56,922 nt of DNA. It comes from Verrucomicrobiota bacterium (GTDB lineage: Bacteria; Verrucomicrobiota; Verrucomicrobiia; Limisphaerales; SIBE01). Where the stretch lies: assembly GCA_016871515.1 (NCBI GenBank), contig VHDE01000025.1:1-56922 (forward strand), in the 5' to 3' direction. The notes below the pieces were generated by a model. That model saw nothing but the letters and a program-made list of their open reading frames with translations, was not told the DNA's origin and did not search any database. Shown here one piece after another: positions 25,517 through 33,989 of this stretch. The stretch's first letter is position 1; every line of letters begins with the position of its first letter. The translations under genes were made by a program, and so were the position numbers.

Positions 25517-26649
25517 GCTTCCAAATGAGCATTCGATCGCGCCTGCCCCATTGAGCCGCTGAGCAATGGTCCAGCCGCACGCCCGATCCGAGAGTCCGCC
25601 AGCCCACGCACGGTTGATCCGAAAGCAATCACACACAGCAACGAACCAACTACCAAGCTCAACGCGCCCAACACCACATGCGCTGTCGCCACGTCTGCCG
25701 CTTTGTTGCTCAACACCGTCGCCGCGCCAAGCGCAGCCTGAGCACAGATCAATCCGAACCAACCAAGCGCCCACTTCGCCAAGGCTGCGGTTCGTCCGAG
25801 TCGCCGCCAATTTCTCCATGCGAACCAACCCACCGCCAGCATCGTCGCCACCGCTCCAATCCGATGGGTCATGTGCAAGTTAATTTGAAACGCTGTGATC
25901 GGATTGGGCTCGCGAACATCAGTGCGGCTGCGGTTAATCAAGTCGAGCGAGGCCGCATCCGTCGGCGGCCAAACCTTGCCGTAGGCCCAGGGAAAGTCCG
26001 GAATGGCCAAGCCCGCGTGTTGATGCCGCATCGTCGCGCCTAGAAGCAACTGCAGAAAAACCAACACTACCGCGATCAACGGCGCGGCGCGCCCATCCCG
26101 TGGCGCAGCAAGCGTCTTCTCCCTCTCTTCCATTCGGATGGAGGAGAGGAGGAAAAGACCCGTTGCCTGGCGATTGCTCAATTCAATTGCGTGCCACCAG
26201 CGCGAAGTCATCAAAGCAATCGCGCTCAACAACACCAGGAAAAGCTGCGCCAACGCGGCATGGAAAATCCCGATTTCGTCCATGGACAGCCTCACGCGAA
26301 GTCCTCCCAGCACCCCTTGCAGCACCACGGCCACGAAAGCGATTACCCCAAGCCAGCGCATCCAAACCCGATCCTCTTTCACCCAGAGCCAGACTGCTAG
26401 AATCGTCGTGAGCAATCCAACGAACGAAGCCACTAACCGATGAGAATGTTCGTAAAACGCTCCCCCTGTGCGCCAATACGGAAAGGGAAGCAAAAACATG
26501 TTGTATCCGTAGGAGGTTGGCCAATCTGGCACCGCCATTCCTGCCCCATGGCTCGTCACTAACCCGCCAGCGCCGATCAAAACCAACGTCATTGCCCCGG
26601 TGAACACAGCAAAGCGATGCAACCAACGGTTGTGGATTGTTCGAGCCAT
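25513..26649 (-). CDS. ctaA: Haem A synthase (COX15/CtaA)
   Basis: A 378-residue membrane protein; the ATG at 26649 is preferred over a start 33 bases upstream. Two pseudo-repeated four-helix bundles. Haem-ligand histidines are seen in YEHSHRLVAS, IFHAALAQLFL, HMTHRIGAVA and ATAHVVLGAL. Also VTSHGAGMAVPDWPTSYG and LGATMRHQHAGLAIPDFPWA, family marks of the extracytoplasmic loops. It oxidises haem O to haem A for CoxA. A stretch with RMEEREKTLAAPRDGRA between the halves is longer than usual. Confidence 0.93.
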   Translation of the reverse strand: MARTIHNRWLHRFAVFTGAMTLVLIGAGGLVTSHGAGMAVPDWPTSYGYNMFLLPFPYWRTGGAFYEHSHRLVASFVGLLTTILAVWLWVKEDRVWMRWLGVIAFVAVVLQGVLGGLRVRLSMDEIGIFHAALAQLFLVLLSAIALMTSRWWHAIELSNRQATGLFLLSSIRMEEREKTLAAPRDGRAAPLIAVVLVFLQLLLGATMRHQHAGLAIPDFPWAYGKVWPPTDAASLDLINRSRTDVREPNPITAFQINLHMTHRIGAVATMLAVGWFAWRNWRRLGRTAALAKWALGWFGLICAQAALGAATVLSNKAADVATAHVVLGALSLVVGSLLCVIAFGSTVRGLADSRIGRAAGPLLSGSMGQARSNAHLEA

Positions 26650-26712
26650 GCTAATTGAAACGCCGCTGCGACGGTGAGCCACAGCGGCGATATGGTCAAA
26701 ACATTTGCGGCA

Positions 26713-27426
26713 CTATTTCGCCGGGGGTGGCACTTCGAGCGTGAAGTCAGCCTTTTGATCTTTCCCGTCCACCGTGATTTCTTTCGTCATTATTGGCGCC
26801 TTGGCCTTGCGATGGGACACCTCGATCACATACTTGCCGGGCGGCACATTGGCGATTTTAAAGGTTCCATCTTTGCCGGACACCGCGAAGTAGGGATGCT
26901 CCATGACAGAAACGTAAGCAAACATCCAGCCGTGGATATCGCACTTAAAACGGAGAAACATTTCCGGTTTGTCAAAAACAAAGGTGAGCGGCGGCGCCTT
27001 GGCAAATTGGAATTTGTTCTGTTCCTTATTTCCCGCCACGAACGGAGTAGGATGCACGTTGTGTCCGACGGGATCTGAGTTTTTGACCAGGATCTGCTGT
27101 CCGACTTGAGCGCCCAACACGTAGGGGACGTACTCACAACCGACTTGATCCAATACAACAGGCTCCTTTGGCGGGTCAAACTTCTTTCCGGCCAAACCTT
27201 CTTTGATATAGACAAATGCGTCGGCCAATCCACCGCTGGCATCAACCAAATAAAACCGAGTCGTTGGTTTGTCTTGCCGCGTCGCCGCGCACATCGCATC
27301 CAACGGCAGCGGCGTCTCTTCCGGCGTTTTTCCTTTCAGCGTAATTTTTCCAACAATATCCGCTGCCGAAACCATCGAAAGGGTGCTGGCTAGAAAAGCA
27401 GCGGTCACGAATTGAGCTTTTTTCAT
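26713..27426 (-). CDS. Exported cupredoxin-like protein with a carboxypeptidase-regulatory-like tail
   Basis: A 237-residue protein with signal peptide (1-~21, ending SMVSAADI). The central domain is plastocyanin-like, with candidate type 1 copper ligands His122 or His125 (GHNVHPTPF), Cys162, His165 and Met168 (KCDIHGWM). Residues ~180-230 make a carboxypeptidase-regulatory-like beta domain (GKDGTFKIANVPPGKYVIEV). It is the first gene of the oxidase locus and could be an electron carrier or copper donor for the oxidase, which is inference from ligands and position. Directly upstream lie the promoter and palindrome at 27460-27511. Confidence 0.82.
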   Translation of the reverse strand: MKKAQFVTAAFLASTLSMVSAADIVGKITLKGKTPEETPLPLDAMCAATRQDKPTTRFYLVDASGGLADAFVYIKEGLAGKKFDPPKEPVVLDQVGCEYVPYVLGAQVGQQILVKNSDPVGHNVHPTPFVAGNKEQNKFQFAKAPPLTFVFDKPEMFLRFKCDIHGWMFAYVSVMEHPYFAVSGKDGTFKIANVPPGKYVIEVSHRKAKAPIMTKEITVDGKDQKADFTLEVPPPAK

Positions 27427-27459
27427 AGTTCTTGCGGCGCTAGGTAACTTCGTTATCGT

Positions 27460-27488
27460 ACGTTAACACTCGCAATTTTGAGCTGCAA
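27460..27488 (-). promoter_or_regulatory. Candidate promoter of the oxidase locus
   Basis: On the minus strand: -35-like TTGCAG (27483-27488), 17-base spacer, -10-like TAACGT (27460-27465). The first start codon is at 27426, giving a leader of about 27 bases. Boxes are weak, and the palindrome at 27494-27511 sits just upstream of the -35, as expected for a regulated promoter. Confidence 0.4.
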
Positions 27489-27493
27489 GCGAT

Positions 27494-27511
27494 TTGTGAA
27501 ACTTTTCACAA
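27494..27511. promoter_or_regulatory. Rex-like (or CRP/FNR-family) operator
   Basis: TTGTGAA-ACTT-TTCACAA is a perfect inverted repeat with one more matching base on each side. It equals the consensus of the NADH/NAD-sensing repressor Rex (TTGTGAA-N4-TTCACAA) and also contains the CRP form TGTGA-N6-TCACA. It lies 68 bases upstream of the first gene of the oxidase locus, centred about 50 bases before the inferred transcription start. Redox or CRP-family control of the oxidase is inferred; the regulator gene is not in this window. Confidence 0.65.
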
Positions 27512-27909
27512 AGTATGGTGGTTTGGACTTCTTTTCGAGAATGTTATTCAACCGGCTGAGCGTCGGCCAGGCCTTCCAGCAGCCGGGTTTAAGCCAAACA
27601 TGTGCCTGGCTTAGCACGCAGTCTTCGTCATAGCGCAGGCTCAAAGTCCGCCTGCGCTAAAAGTCCTTTCGGGCAACGGGTCGGCCGCGCGAGTCAAGAA
27701 GTTGGAGCGCGCCCTGGTCACGTCGCAGCTGGCCATGTTCGCGTTTAACACATGGACCGCGAGCCAGTTGGCGCCGGTTACCAGCCGAGCACCCAATCCA
27801 CGCAGGGCAATACGATCGGAGTTTGCTCCTTCACTTCTCCTTCCGCGCGGGTTTTCGACACCGCGACAAAGTTCTGACTTTCGGCCGTCCTGCTGATACA
27901 GTCTGCGGC
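27512..27909. other. Intergenic region between divergent genes
   Basis: About 400 bases with no gene I can support. Contains a perfect 10-bp inverted repeat TAGCGCAGGC / GCCTGCGCTA at 27631-27659 with a 9-base loop, and a smaller TAAGCCA / TGGCTTA pair near 27590-27613. These look like dispersed hairpin repeats. The M64 peptidase promoter should lie near 27850. Confidence 0.5.
27631..27659. repeat. 10-bp perfect inverted repeat
   Basis: TAGCGCAGGC (27631-27640), loop TCAAAGTCC, GCCTGCGCTA (27650-27659), followed by AAAGTCCTTTC. REP-like; might also terminate transcription entering from the left. Confidence 0.55.
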
Positions 27910-29325
27910 ATGATCTGGCGAACTTTGAGTGTCTGGATTGTCCTTCTACTCCTTGGCTTTTCTGCCGGCGCCGCGCCGTCACCGTCTCCCGCACCGCGCA
28001 CGATGCGGCTGGATTATTATCACACCGGCAATGCAACCCAGGAAATGTTTAGCATCGATCGCGTCGTGGTTGAGCCTTTGGCTTGGCCAGGAAATCCAGC
28101 CAAGAGCATCGATGATACGAATCTAGGCAAATACTTGTTTGAGGTGCGCGACCGCACGACAAACCGCATGCTGTACTCGCGCGGTTTCGCGTCGATTTAC
28201 GGTGAATGGGAAACTACAGACGAAGCAAAAAGCGCCAACCGAACATTTCACGAATCGCTCCGGTTTCCCGCGCCTCAAGCCGCCGTTCAGGTGATTCTCA
28301 AAAAGCGTGACTCAAACAACGCCTTTCGCGAAATCTGGTCTGTCATTGTCGATCCGAAAGACATGTTCGTCGATACATCCAAATCGCCTTCGCCCGGGCC
28401 ATTGATCGAGATTGAGAAGAATGGCGATCCCACAACGAAAGTTGATTTCCTGATCTTGGGTGATGGTTACACGGCGCAGGAACTCAAAAAGTTCGAGATC
28501 GATGCGCGCCGCATGATCGACGTGCTTTTCTCGACTTCACCGTTCAAGGAGCGTCGCAAAGATTTCAACGTTTGGGCGCTTTGCCCAGCCGCGCTCGAAT
28601 CGGGCGTCTCGCGTCCCTCGACCGGGATTCATCGCGCGTCGCCGATTGGAGCGACCTACGATGCGTTTGGCTCAGAGCGGTACATTCTGAGCTTTGACAA
28701 TCGGGCGTTGCGAAACGCCGCCCAGTTCGCGCCTTACGAGTTTGTGGAGATATTGACGAACACCCGGACGTACGGCGGCGGCGGGATTTTCAATCTTTAT
28801 GGCACAGTCTCGGTGGACAGCGGACAAGCTCCTTATGTGTTCGTGCATGAGTTCGGACACCATTTTGCCGGCCTGGCGGATGAATATTATACGTCGCCCG
28901 TGGCATACAGTTCGCCGGCGGTGAAAGTCGAACCGTGGGAACCGAACGCGACCGCGCTTTTGAATCCGAGTGAATTGAAGTGGAAGGATCTCGTCGCATC
29001 CGGAACCCCAATTCCGACCCCATGGCGAAAGGACGAATTTGAAAAGCACTCGCGCGAATATCAGAAGCGCCGAGCCCAAATCCGCGCGGACAATCGGCCC
29101 GAAGAAGAGATGGAGGCGCTCTTCCGCGAGAATCGCGAATTCGAAGCCAAGCTGTTCGCGCAAGAAGAGCGGATTGGGAAAGTCGGCGCGTTTGAGGGCG
29201 CGATGTACGAAGCAAAGGGTTACTACCGTCCGGAAGTCGATTGCATCATGTTTACGCGGAGCACGACGTTTTGCGCGGTGTGCCGGCGCGCGATCGAACG
29301 CATCATTGATCTTTACGCAAAGTAG
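27910..29325 (+). CDS. Secreted M64-family metallopeptidase (IgA peptidase-like)
   Basis: A 471-residue protein from the ATG at 27910, which begins a signal peptide (MIWRTLSVWIVLLLLGFSAG). An N-terminal beta domain (~25-150) precedes the M64 peptidase part, which opens TKVDFLILGDGYTAQELKKF. The zinc motif is HEFGHHFAGLADEYY (first His at residue 313), an extended HExxH with GLxDE as in the family. Late cysteines occur in DCIMFTRSTTFCAVCRRAIE. It cleaves unknown proteins outside the cytoplasm. Single gene, followed by a REP-like repeat. Confidence 0.9.
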   Translation: MIWRTLSVWIVLLLLGFSAGAAPSPSPAPRTMRLDYYHTGNATQEMFSIDRVVVEPLAWPGNPAKSIDDTNLGKYLFEVRDRTTNRMLYSRGFASIYGEWETTDEAKSANRTFHESLRFPAPQAAVQVILKKRDSNNAFREIWSVIVDPKDMFVDTSKSPSPGPLIEIEKNGDPTTKVDFLILGDGYTAQELKKFEIDARRMIDVLFSTSPFKERRKDFNVWALCPAALESGVSRPSTGIHRASPIGATYDAFGSERYILSFDNRALRNAAQFAPYEFVEILTNTRTYGGGGIFNLYGTVSVDSGQAPYVFVHEFGHHFAGLADEYYTSPVAYSSPAVKVEPWEPNATALLNPSELKWKDLVASGTPIPTPWRKDEFEKHSREYQKRRAQIRADNRPEEEMEALFRENREFEAKLFAQEERIGKVGAFEGAMYEAKGYYRPEVDCIMFTRSTTFCAVCRRAIERIIDLYAK

Positions 29326-29382
29326 TTACGCGGTCGCGCGGAGTTTCACGCTGCTGTGTCGCCGATTTGCAATCGGCGGCCG
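29326..29382. repeat. REP-like two-hairpin repeat (copy 1)
   Basis: GCGGAGTTTCACGCTGC (imperfect hairpin, loop TTTC) followed by GCCGATT-TGC-AATCGGC (29361-29377, perfect 7-bp stem). The same layout appears inverted at 40979-41025, and related copies are at 40681-40740 and 56638-56686. It starts right at the stop codon of the M64 gene. Confidence 0.65.
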
Positions 29383-29480
29383 TCGATAGCTTCCAGAGCG
29401 CCCGAACTTGCGGGCGGTCCCCATGAACACGATTGAGGAGCATTGATGTTTTCGTAACACGCACGGGGACCATGAAACCT

Positions 29481-29506
29481 GGCAGGACAGCGCGTCTCGC
29501 CTGTCT
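29481..29506. repeat. GGCAGGACAGCGCGTC repeat (copy 1)
   Basis: Begins GGCAGGACAGCGCGTC and continues TCGCCTGTCT, a quasi-palindrome. A near-identical direct copy at 30233-30258 lies on the other side of the DUF192 gene; a reversed copy is at 36016-36039 and a related inverted pair at 37797-37870. Confidence 0.7.
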
Positions 29507-29666
29507 ATGCTCTTGGTGTACGCACGCAAATGCCGGACAGGCGGGAGGCTGAGCCTGCGTTCAGGTTCATGGAAAGTGCAAACAATCAGCCATCTTTACA
29601 GTGACGCCCGCGAGTATTTCCGCCAAACGGGTTGAAAAACGAATGGATTTATCTCACCCTCTTGAA

Positions 29667-30197
29667 ATGAAACTAGGATTTTTCGGCGCATGTATGTTTG
29701 CGGCTTCTTTGACACTGTTCGGTTGTCATAACCCGGAGCAGCCATCGCTCGCGGCGGTCACACCTCCCGAACCTCCGAGCGGACGACCGCAGCCCAAATT
29801 GCCAACAATCAAACTTTGGCTGGGCACTCAGGAAATAATCGCCGAGCAAGCCGTGACGAGATCGCAAATCGAGACCGGAATGATGTTTCGCACGGAGATG
29901 GCAGAACACGAAGGCATGCTGTTTGTTTTTGCCGGACCACATCGGGCCTCCTTTTGGATGCGCAATACCTTGCTTCCTTTAACCTGCGCCTACATCGACA
30001 GCACGGGCGTGATTTTGGAAATCCACGATATGAAACCGAAAGACGAAACGCCGATTCCGGCAGGCTCCGACAAAGTCCAGTATGTCCTGGAGATGAAACA
30101 AGGATGGTTTGAAAGAAATAAAGTCGGCGTCGGAACACTGGTTCGGACCGAACGCGGCACGCTGGCAGAAACATATTTGGGGAAGAGCAAGAATTGA
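29667..30197 (+). CDS. DUF192 lipoprotein
   Basis: A 176-residue protein from the ATG at 29667, which starts a lipoprotein signal with lipobox LTLFGC (Cys20); an ATG at 29643 is an alternative. After a Pro-rich linker (~30-55) comes the DUF192 domain: QIETGMMFRTEMAEHEGMLF, RASFWMRNTLLPLTCAYID and VQYVLEMKQGWFERNKVGVG. DUF192 proteins are small exported beta proteins with no settled function. The gene is flanked by direct copies of the GGCAGGACAGCG repeat. Confidence 0.87.
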   Translation: MKLGFFGACMFAASLTLFGCHNPEQPSLAAVTPPEPPSGRPQPKLPTIKLWLGTQEIIAEQAVTRSQIETGMMFRTEMAEHEGMLFVFAGPHRASFWMRNTLLPLTCAYIDSTGVILEIHDMKPKDETPIPAGSDKVQYVLEMKQGWFERNKVGVGTLVRTERGTLAETYLGKSKN

Positions 30198-30232
30198 GGT
30201 GCGCGTATGCAAGAGCGGAACTTCGCGAGCTT

Positions 30233-30258
30233 GGCAGGACAGCGCGTCTCGCCTGTCC
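30233..30258. repeat. GGCAGGACAGCGCGTC repeat (copy 2)
   Basis: Matches 29481-29506 except for the last base. The bases 30360-30480, between this and hemL, hold another palindrome-rich stretch (GGCTTCAGCCGG) but no gene. Confidence 0.7.
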
Positions 30259-30487
30259 AAATGCGCCGCAACGCTGAGATAAGCCGGACACCCTATGCTG
30301 CCAGGAAGTTCATGGGGAGCCTCGACGCCTTTTGGGCGCGCAATGGGAACCCAAAACCAACTGTCGTGGTCTGTAGTCCCGGCTTCAGCCGGCGCGATTG
30401 CAATCCGCCAATCCGTTTCGCTGCCAGCAATTGCTTCCGGCTAAAGGCGGGACTGCATACCGGGAGGTTCATCGGGAGGGCTGCCTG

Positions 30488-31786
30488 GTGATCTCTCGTG
30501 CCAAATCGGAGGCGTTGTTCGCTGAAGCCCTCAAGTTCATTCCCGGTGGCGTCAACTCGCCCGTGCGGGCTTTCCGAGCCGTTGGCGGAAACCCGTTCTT
30601 CGTCCAGCGCGCGAAAGGAGCGCACGTATTCGATGTCGATGGCAATGAATACATCGATTACGTCGGCACGTGGGGTCCGGCCATTCTCGGTCATGCGCAT
30701 CCCAAGATCATCCGCGCAGTTCAGCAAGCCGCCGAGAACGGAACCAGCTTCGGCATCCCGAATCCGCACGAAGTTGCAATGGCGAAGTTGGTCTGCTCCG
30801 CCGTCCCAACGGTCGAAAAGGTCCGGATGTGCAATTCGGGAACGGAAGCGACGATGTCTGCCATTCGCCTGGCCCGCGGTTACACAAAGCGCGACAAGAT
30901 CATCAAATTCGAAGGTTGTTATCACGGTCATGCGGATTCGCTTCTGGTGAAGGCCGGTTCGGGCGCATTGACCTTCGGACATCCCGACAGCGCAGGTGTC
31001 CCGGCTGCTTTCACACAGCACACGATCGTATTACCGTTCAATGACCTCGCGGCTGTAGAACAGGCATTCGCTGCGAATCCGGGTCAGATCGCCGGAATCA
31101 TTCTAGAACCGGCGCCGGGGAATGCTGGCCTTTACGTCCCCCGGCCGAGGTATCTCGAAGGGTTGCGCGACTTGACTCAAGCCAATGGCGCCTTGCTCAT
31201 TTTCGACGAAGTGATGACGGGGTTCCGACTCGCGTGGGGCGGCGCTCAACAACGATTCGGCATCGCGCCGGATTTGAGTTGTTTTGGCAAAATTATTGGG
31301 GGCGGTTTGCCCGTGGGCGCTTTCGGCGGCCGCGCGGCCATCATGGAGTGTCTGGCGCCGCTCGGTCCGGTTTATCAAGCGGGCACACTCAGCGGGAATC
31401 CGCTCGCTATGGCGGCGGGGATCGCGGCTCTGGAAGAATTAGCCGGACGCGACGCTTACAAACAGTTGGAGGAATTAGGAAAACAATTGGAGTCCGGGAT
31501 GCGCGACGCAGCTAACGCGGCGGGCTTTCCCGTGCAATTCAACCGCGTTGGGTCGATGTTCTGCGCCTATTTCGCCAAAGAGCCTATTCATAATTTGGAC
31601 GATGCGATGCGCAGTGACCGCGCTCTGTTTGCAAAGTTTTTTCATGGCATGCTGGCCAACGGGATTTACCTGGCGCCGTCGCAGTTCGAAGCGGGCTTCC
31701 TGTCGCTCGCGCACACCGAAGCGGATATCAATCGCACGGTGTCGGCAGCGGCCAGCGTGTTGAAGGCGTTGTCGCGGTCTCCTTAA
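30488..31786 (+). CDS. hemL: Glutamate-1-semialdehyde 2,1-aminomutase
   Basis: A 432-residue PLP enzyme, normal length for HemL. The GTG at 30488 is chosen because it gives the family N-terminus ([20 protein letters not shown]) and has GGGAGGG a few bases upstream; the frame extends further up through a repeat. Motifs: [30 protein letters not shown], the PLP-binding Asp in [11 protein letters not shown], and Lys268 in [18 protein letters not shown] as Schiff-base residue. It makes 5-aminolevulinate in the C5 pathway to haem. ruvX follows with no gap. Confidence 0.96.
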   Translation: MISRAKSEALFAEALKFIPGGVNSPVRAFRAVGGNPFFVQRAKGAHVFDVDGNEYIDYVGTWGPAILGHAHPKIIRAVQQAAENGTSFGIPNPHEVAMAKLVCSAVPTVEKVRMCNSGTEATMSAIRLARGYTKRDKIIKFEGCYHGHADSLLVKAGSGALTFGHPDSAGVPAAFTQHTIVLPFNDLAAVEQAFAANPGQIAGIILEPAPGNAGLYVPRPRYLEGLRDLTQANGALLIFDEVMTGFRLAWGGAQQRFGIAPDLSCFGKIIGGGLPVGAFGGRAAIMECLAPLGPVYQAGTLSGNPLAMAAGIAALEELAGRDAYKQLEELGKQLESGMRDAANAAGFPVQFNRVGSMFCAYFAKEPIHNLDDAMRSDRALFAKFFHGMLANGIYLAPSQFEAGFLSLAHTEADINRTVSAAASVLKALSRSP

Positions 31787-32203
31787 ATGCGTGTTCTCGC
31801 CATCGATCATGGGACCAAAAGAATGGGGATTGCGATTAGCGACGAAATGGGAATGATCGCACAACCCTTGGAGTTCATTCCCGCCGAACCGTTCGTGCAA
31901 TTTCTAACCCGCCTGAAAGATCTCATCCAAGAAAAGCAGGTCGGGTTAATTGTCGTCGGGATGCCTCGCAATATGGATGGCAGCTGCGGCCCGGCGGCAT
32001 TGAAAGTGCAGGCGTTCGTCGCTGCGCTCAAGAACGCGATTGTGATTCCAATTAAGACGTGGGACGAACGGCTGACTTCCGCGCAAGCGAATCGCTTTTT
32101 AATTCAGGCTGATGTCCGTCGTCAGGAGAGAAAACAAAAAGTTGACCAGGCCGCCGCCGCGATTTTGCTGCAAAGTTATCTGGATAGCCGGACTGAGTCT
32201 TAG
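31787..32203 (+). CDS. ruvX: RuvX/YqgF Holliday-junction resolvase-like nuclease
   Basis: A 138-residue RNase H-fold protein. MRVLAIDHGTKRMGIAISDE carries the first catalytic Asp; VVGMPRNMDGSCGPAALKVQ is the family's nucleotide-region motif; TWDERLTSAQANRFL the second acidic site; and VDQAAAAILLQSYLD the last Asp. YqgF proteins act in 16S rRNA 5' maturation and were predicted as resolvases. The ATG follows the hemL stop immediately. Confidence 0.93.
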   Translation: MRVLAIDHGTKRMGIAISDEMGMIAQPLEFIPAEPFVQFLTRLKDLIQEKQVGLIVVGMPRNMDGSCGPAALKVQAFVAALKNAIVIPIKTWDERLTSAQANRFLIQADVRRQERKQKVDQAAAAILLQSYLDSRTES

Positions 32204-32498
32204 GCTTAAACTCCGGTCGCATCGTAGTATCGCAGCGATGAAGCGTGGCGCGGCCACAATCAAATGTGGAACCGCGCGAATCAAAATCCGAAATTCGATA
32301 TCCGAAACAAAGCAAAATGACCCAAAGCGGAAAGCGGCAAACCAGAGCGGCTCTTGCTTCTGTTTTTGCATTTGCCATTTTCCCCCATGGGAATTTGTTT
32401 CGGATTTCGAGATTCGGATTTCGGATTTCACAATCTGCGCGGCCCGCGATGATTTGCGCAGATACTGAGAGAGAGAGACTTTGTGCTGCGGTATCAGC
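32204..32498. repeat. Intergenic region with TCCGAAATTCG-type repeats
   Basis: The gap between ruvX and truA holds short near-repeats on both strands: AAAATCCGAAATTCGATATC near 32282 and TTTCGGATTTCGAGATTCGG, then ATTTCGGATTTC, near 32398-32430. Together they form an imperfect inverted arrangement. Related wording (GAAATCTCAAATTCCGAATC) sits inside alaS at 50400-50435. Confidence 0.55.
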
Positions 32499-33272
32499 AT
32501 GAAATCGATCAAGGTCAAATTGACGATTGCCTACGATGGAGCGAACTACGCCGGCTGGCAGGTTCAGACCACGGGAATTGGCGTTCAGCAAAAGATTGAG
32601 GAAGCATTGGCCCAACTTTTTCCCAGCGTCCGCCGCATTCATAGTTCGAGCCGCACCGACACTGGAGTGCATGCACTGGGCATGGTCGCGCACGTGGAAA
32701 TCCCGCGGGACGAATTCCGGATGCCGGTCATTAAATTGCCTTTGGCGATCAATGCGTTCTTGCCGGAGGACATCCGCATCATGGATGCAACCCGTGCGCG
32801 CGCTGATTTCCACGCGCGTTTTGACGCAACCGGCAAACAATATCGATACTGCGTCTGGAATTATCGCGCCCCAAATCCTTTGCTGCGGCAGCAGGCCTGG
32901 CATGTGCCGCAGCGGCTGGATTTGGCCGCGATGCGCTCGGCCGCGCGCTTCCTTTTGGGGAAGCATGATTTCGCCTCCTTCGCTGGAACGCGAAACTATG
33001 CAATGGAATCAACGGTCCGGGCATTGACGCGCTGCGACGTCAAAAAGAGCGGCTATCTGGTGACCTTCATTTTGGAAGGAGAGGGTTTTCTGTACAAGAT
33101 GTGCCGGGGCATCGTCGGAACGCTTATTCAAGTGGGGCAGGGGAAATTCGCCGCCTCGGATGTGAAGCGAATGCTGGACAGCAAAGACCGCCGCGCCGCA
33201 GGGATGACAGCCCCGGCCCACGGCTTGGTTTTGTGGAAAGTTAGCTACCATACGAAACGAAAGACCACGTGA
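32499..33272 (+). CDS. truA: tRNA pseudouridine(38-40) synthase TruA
   Basis: A 257-residue enzyme; the ATG at 32499 gives the family start MKSIKVKLTIAYDGANYAGW. Catalytic Asp54 lies in HSSSRTDTGVHALG. Other blocks: FHARFDATGKQYRYCVWN, HDFASFAGTRN and FLYKMCRGIVGTLIQVGQGK. It isomerises uridines 38-40 of the tRNA anticodon arm. Stop and the trmL start overlap (GTGA). Confidence 0.95.
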   Translation: MKSIKVKLTIAYDGANYAGWQVQTTGIGVQQKIEEALAQLFPSVRRIHSSSRTDTGVHALGMVAHVEIPRDEFRMPVIKLPLAINAFLPEDIRIMDATRARADFHARFDATGKQYRYCVWNYRAPNPLLRQQAWHVPQRLDLAAMRSAARFLLGKHDFASFAGTRNYAMESTVRALTRCDVKKSGYLVTFILEGEGFLYKMCRGIVGTLIQVGQGKFAASDVKRMLDSKDRRAAGMTAPAHGLVLWKVSYHTKRKTT

Positions 33273-33733
33273 AAGTTGTTCTGGTCGAACCTGAAATTCC
33301 CCCGAACACTGGAAACGTCGCGCGGTTGTGCGCCGCGACCAGGAGTCAATTGCACTTAATCGAGCCTTTCGGGTTTAAGCTGGACGATAAAGCGCTCAAA
33401 CGCGCGGGCATGGATTACTGGCAGCATGTCCAATGGTATCGCTGGAAGGATTGGCCAACTTTTTTCGGCCGAATTGAACCTGGCGCCAGGCTCTGGCTGG
33501 TCGAGTCTAACGGGCCGCGGCATTATGCCGAAGTGTCCTATGGCCCTGACGATTACTTGGTTTTCGGACGAGAAACGGCCGGCTTGCCGCGTCAGCTGAT
33601 TGATGAATATGCGGAGGGCTGGATCAGGATACCGATGTTTAATTCGCGCGCCCGTTCTTTAAATTTGTCGAATTGCGTCGCATTGGTTTTGTACGAAAGC
33701 CTGCGGCAGCAACGGTTCGGAGGCGAGATTTGA
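33269..33733 (+). CDS. trmL: tRNA (cytidine(34)-2'-O)-methyltransferase TrmL
   Basis: A 154-residue SPOUT methyltransferase with GTG start overlapping the truA stop. Motifs: VVLVEPEIPPNTGNVARLCA at the N-terminus, FGRETAGLPRQLIDEY, and the knot sequence IPMFNSRARSLNLSNCVALV near the C-terminus, which binds SAM. It methylates the wobble base of tRNA-Leu isoacceptors. Coupled to truA, a sensible tRNA-modification pair. Confidence 0.94.
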   Translation: MKVVLVEPEIPPNTGNVARLCAATRSQLHLIEPFGFKLDDKALKRAGMDYWQHVQWYRWKDWPTFFGRIEPGARLWLVESNGPRHYAEVSYGPDDYLVFGRETAGLPRQLIDEYAEGWIRIPMFNSRARSLNLSNCVALVLYESLRQQRFGGEI

Positions 33734-33746
33734 ACGATGCTCGGAC

Positions 33747-33925
33747 TGGTAGGGCGGCGCTGCCGCGCGGCCCTTCGGAATTTCGACAGTTTTGAAATCA
33801 CGACCAATGCTGGGAAGCGACGAAGACACCGCCCTCCAACGGGCTGAAATGATTGCAATCCCGTTGGGATTGCTTGAGCAAAATGTCCATACTCCAGTGG
33901 GCGGCGCGGCAGGGCCGCCCCACCA
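33747..33925. repeat. Imperfect 27-bp inverted repeat enclosing a palindrome
   Basis: Left arm TGGTAGGGCGGCGCTGCCGC plus seven bases (33747-33773) pairs with 33899-33925 (reverse complement starts TGGTGGGGCGGCCCTGCCGC). Inside, CAATCCC-GTT-GGGATTG forms a small hairpin. The unit of about 180 bases could be a non-autonomous element. Confidence 0.65.
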
Positions 33926-33989
33926 AAGCTAAGGTCCATCTTCCGCAATTTCTATTTGTCACGGGGAGGCCAGGAAAATAACCTAAGGC

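Noticed and set aside
25517..25828. N-terminal extension of CtaB
   Set aside because: It would overlap ctaA by about 300 bases; the ATGA overlap start at 25516 gives the family N-terminus.
27494..27511. Terminator hairpin
   Set aside because: The arms are A/T-bounded with only a 4-base spacer, it lies in a divergent promoter region and matches operator consensus instead.
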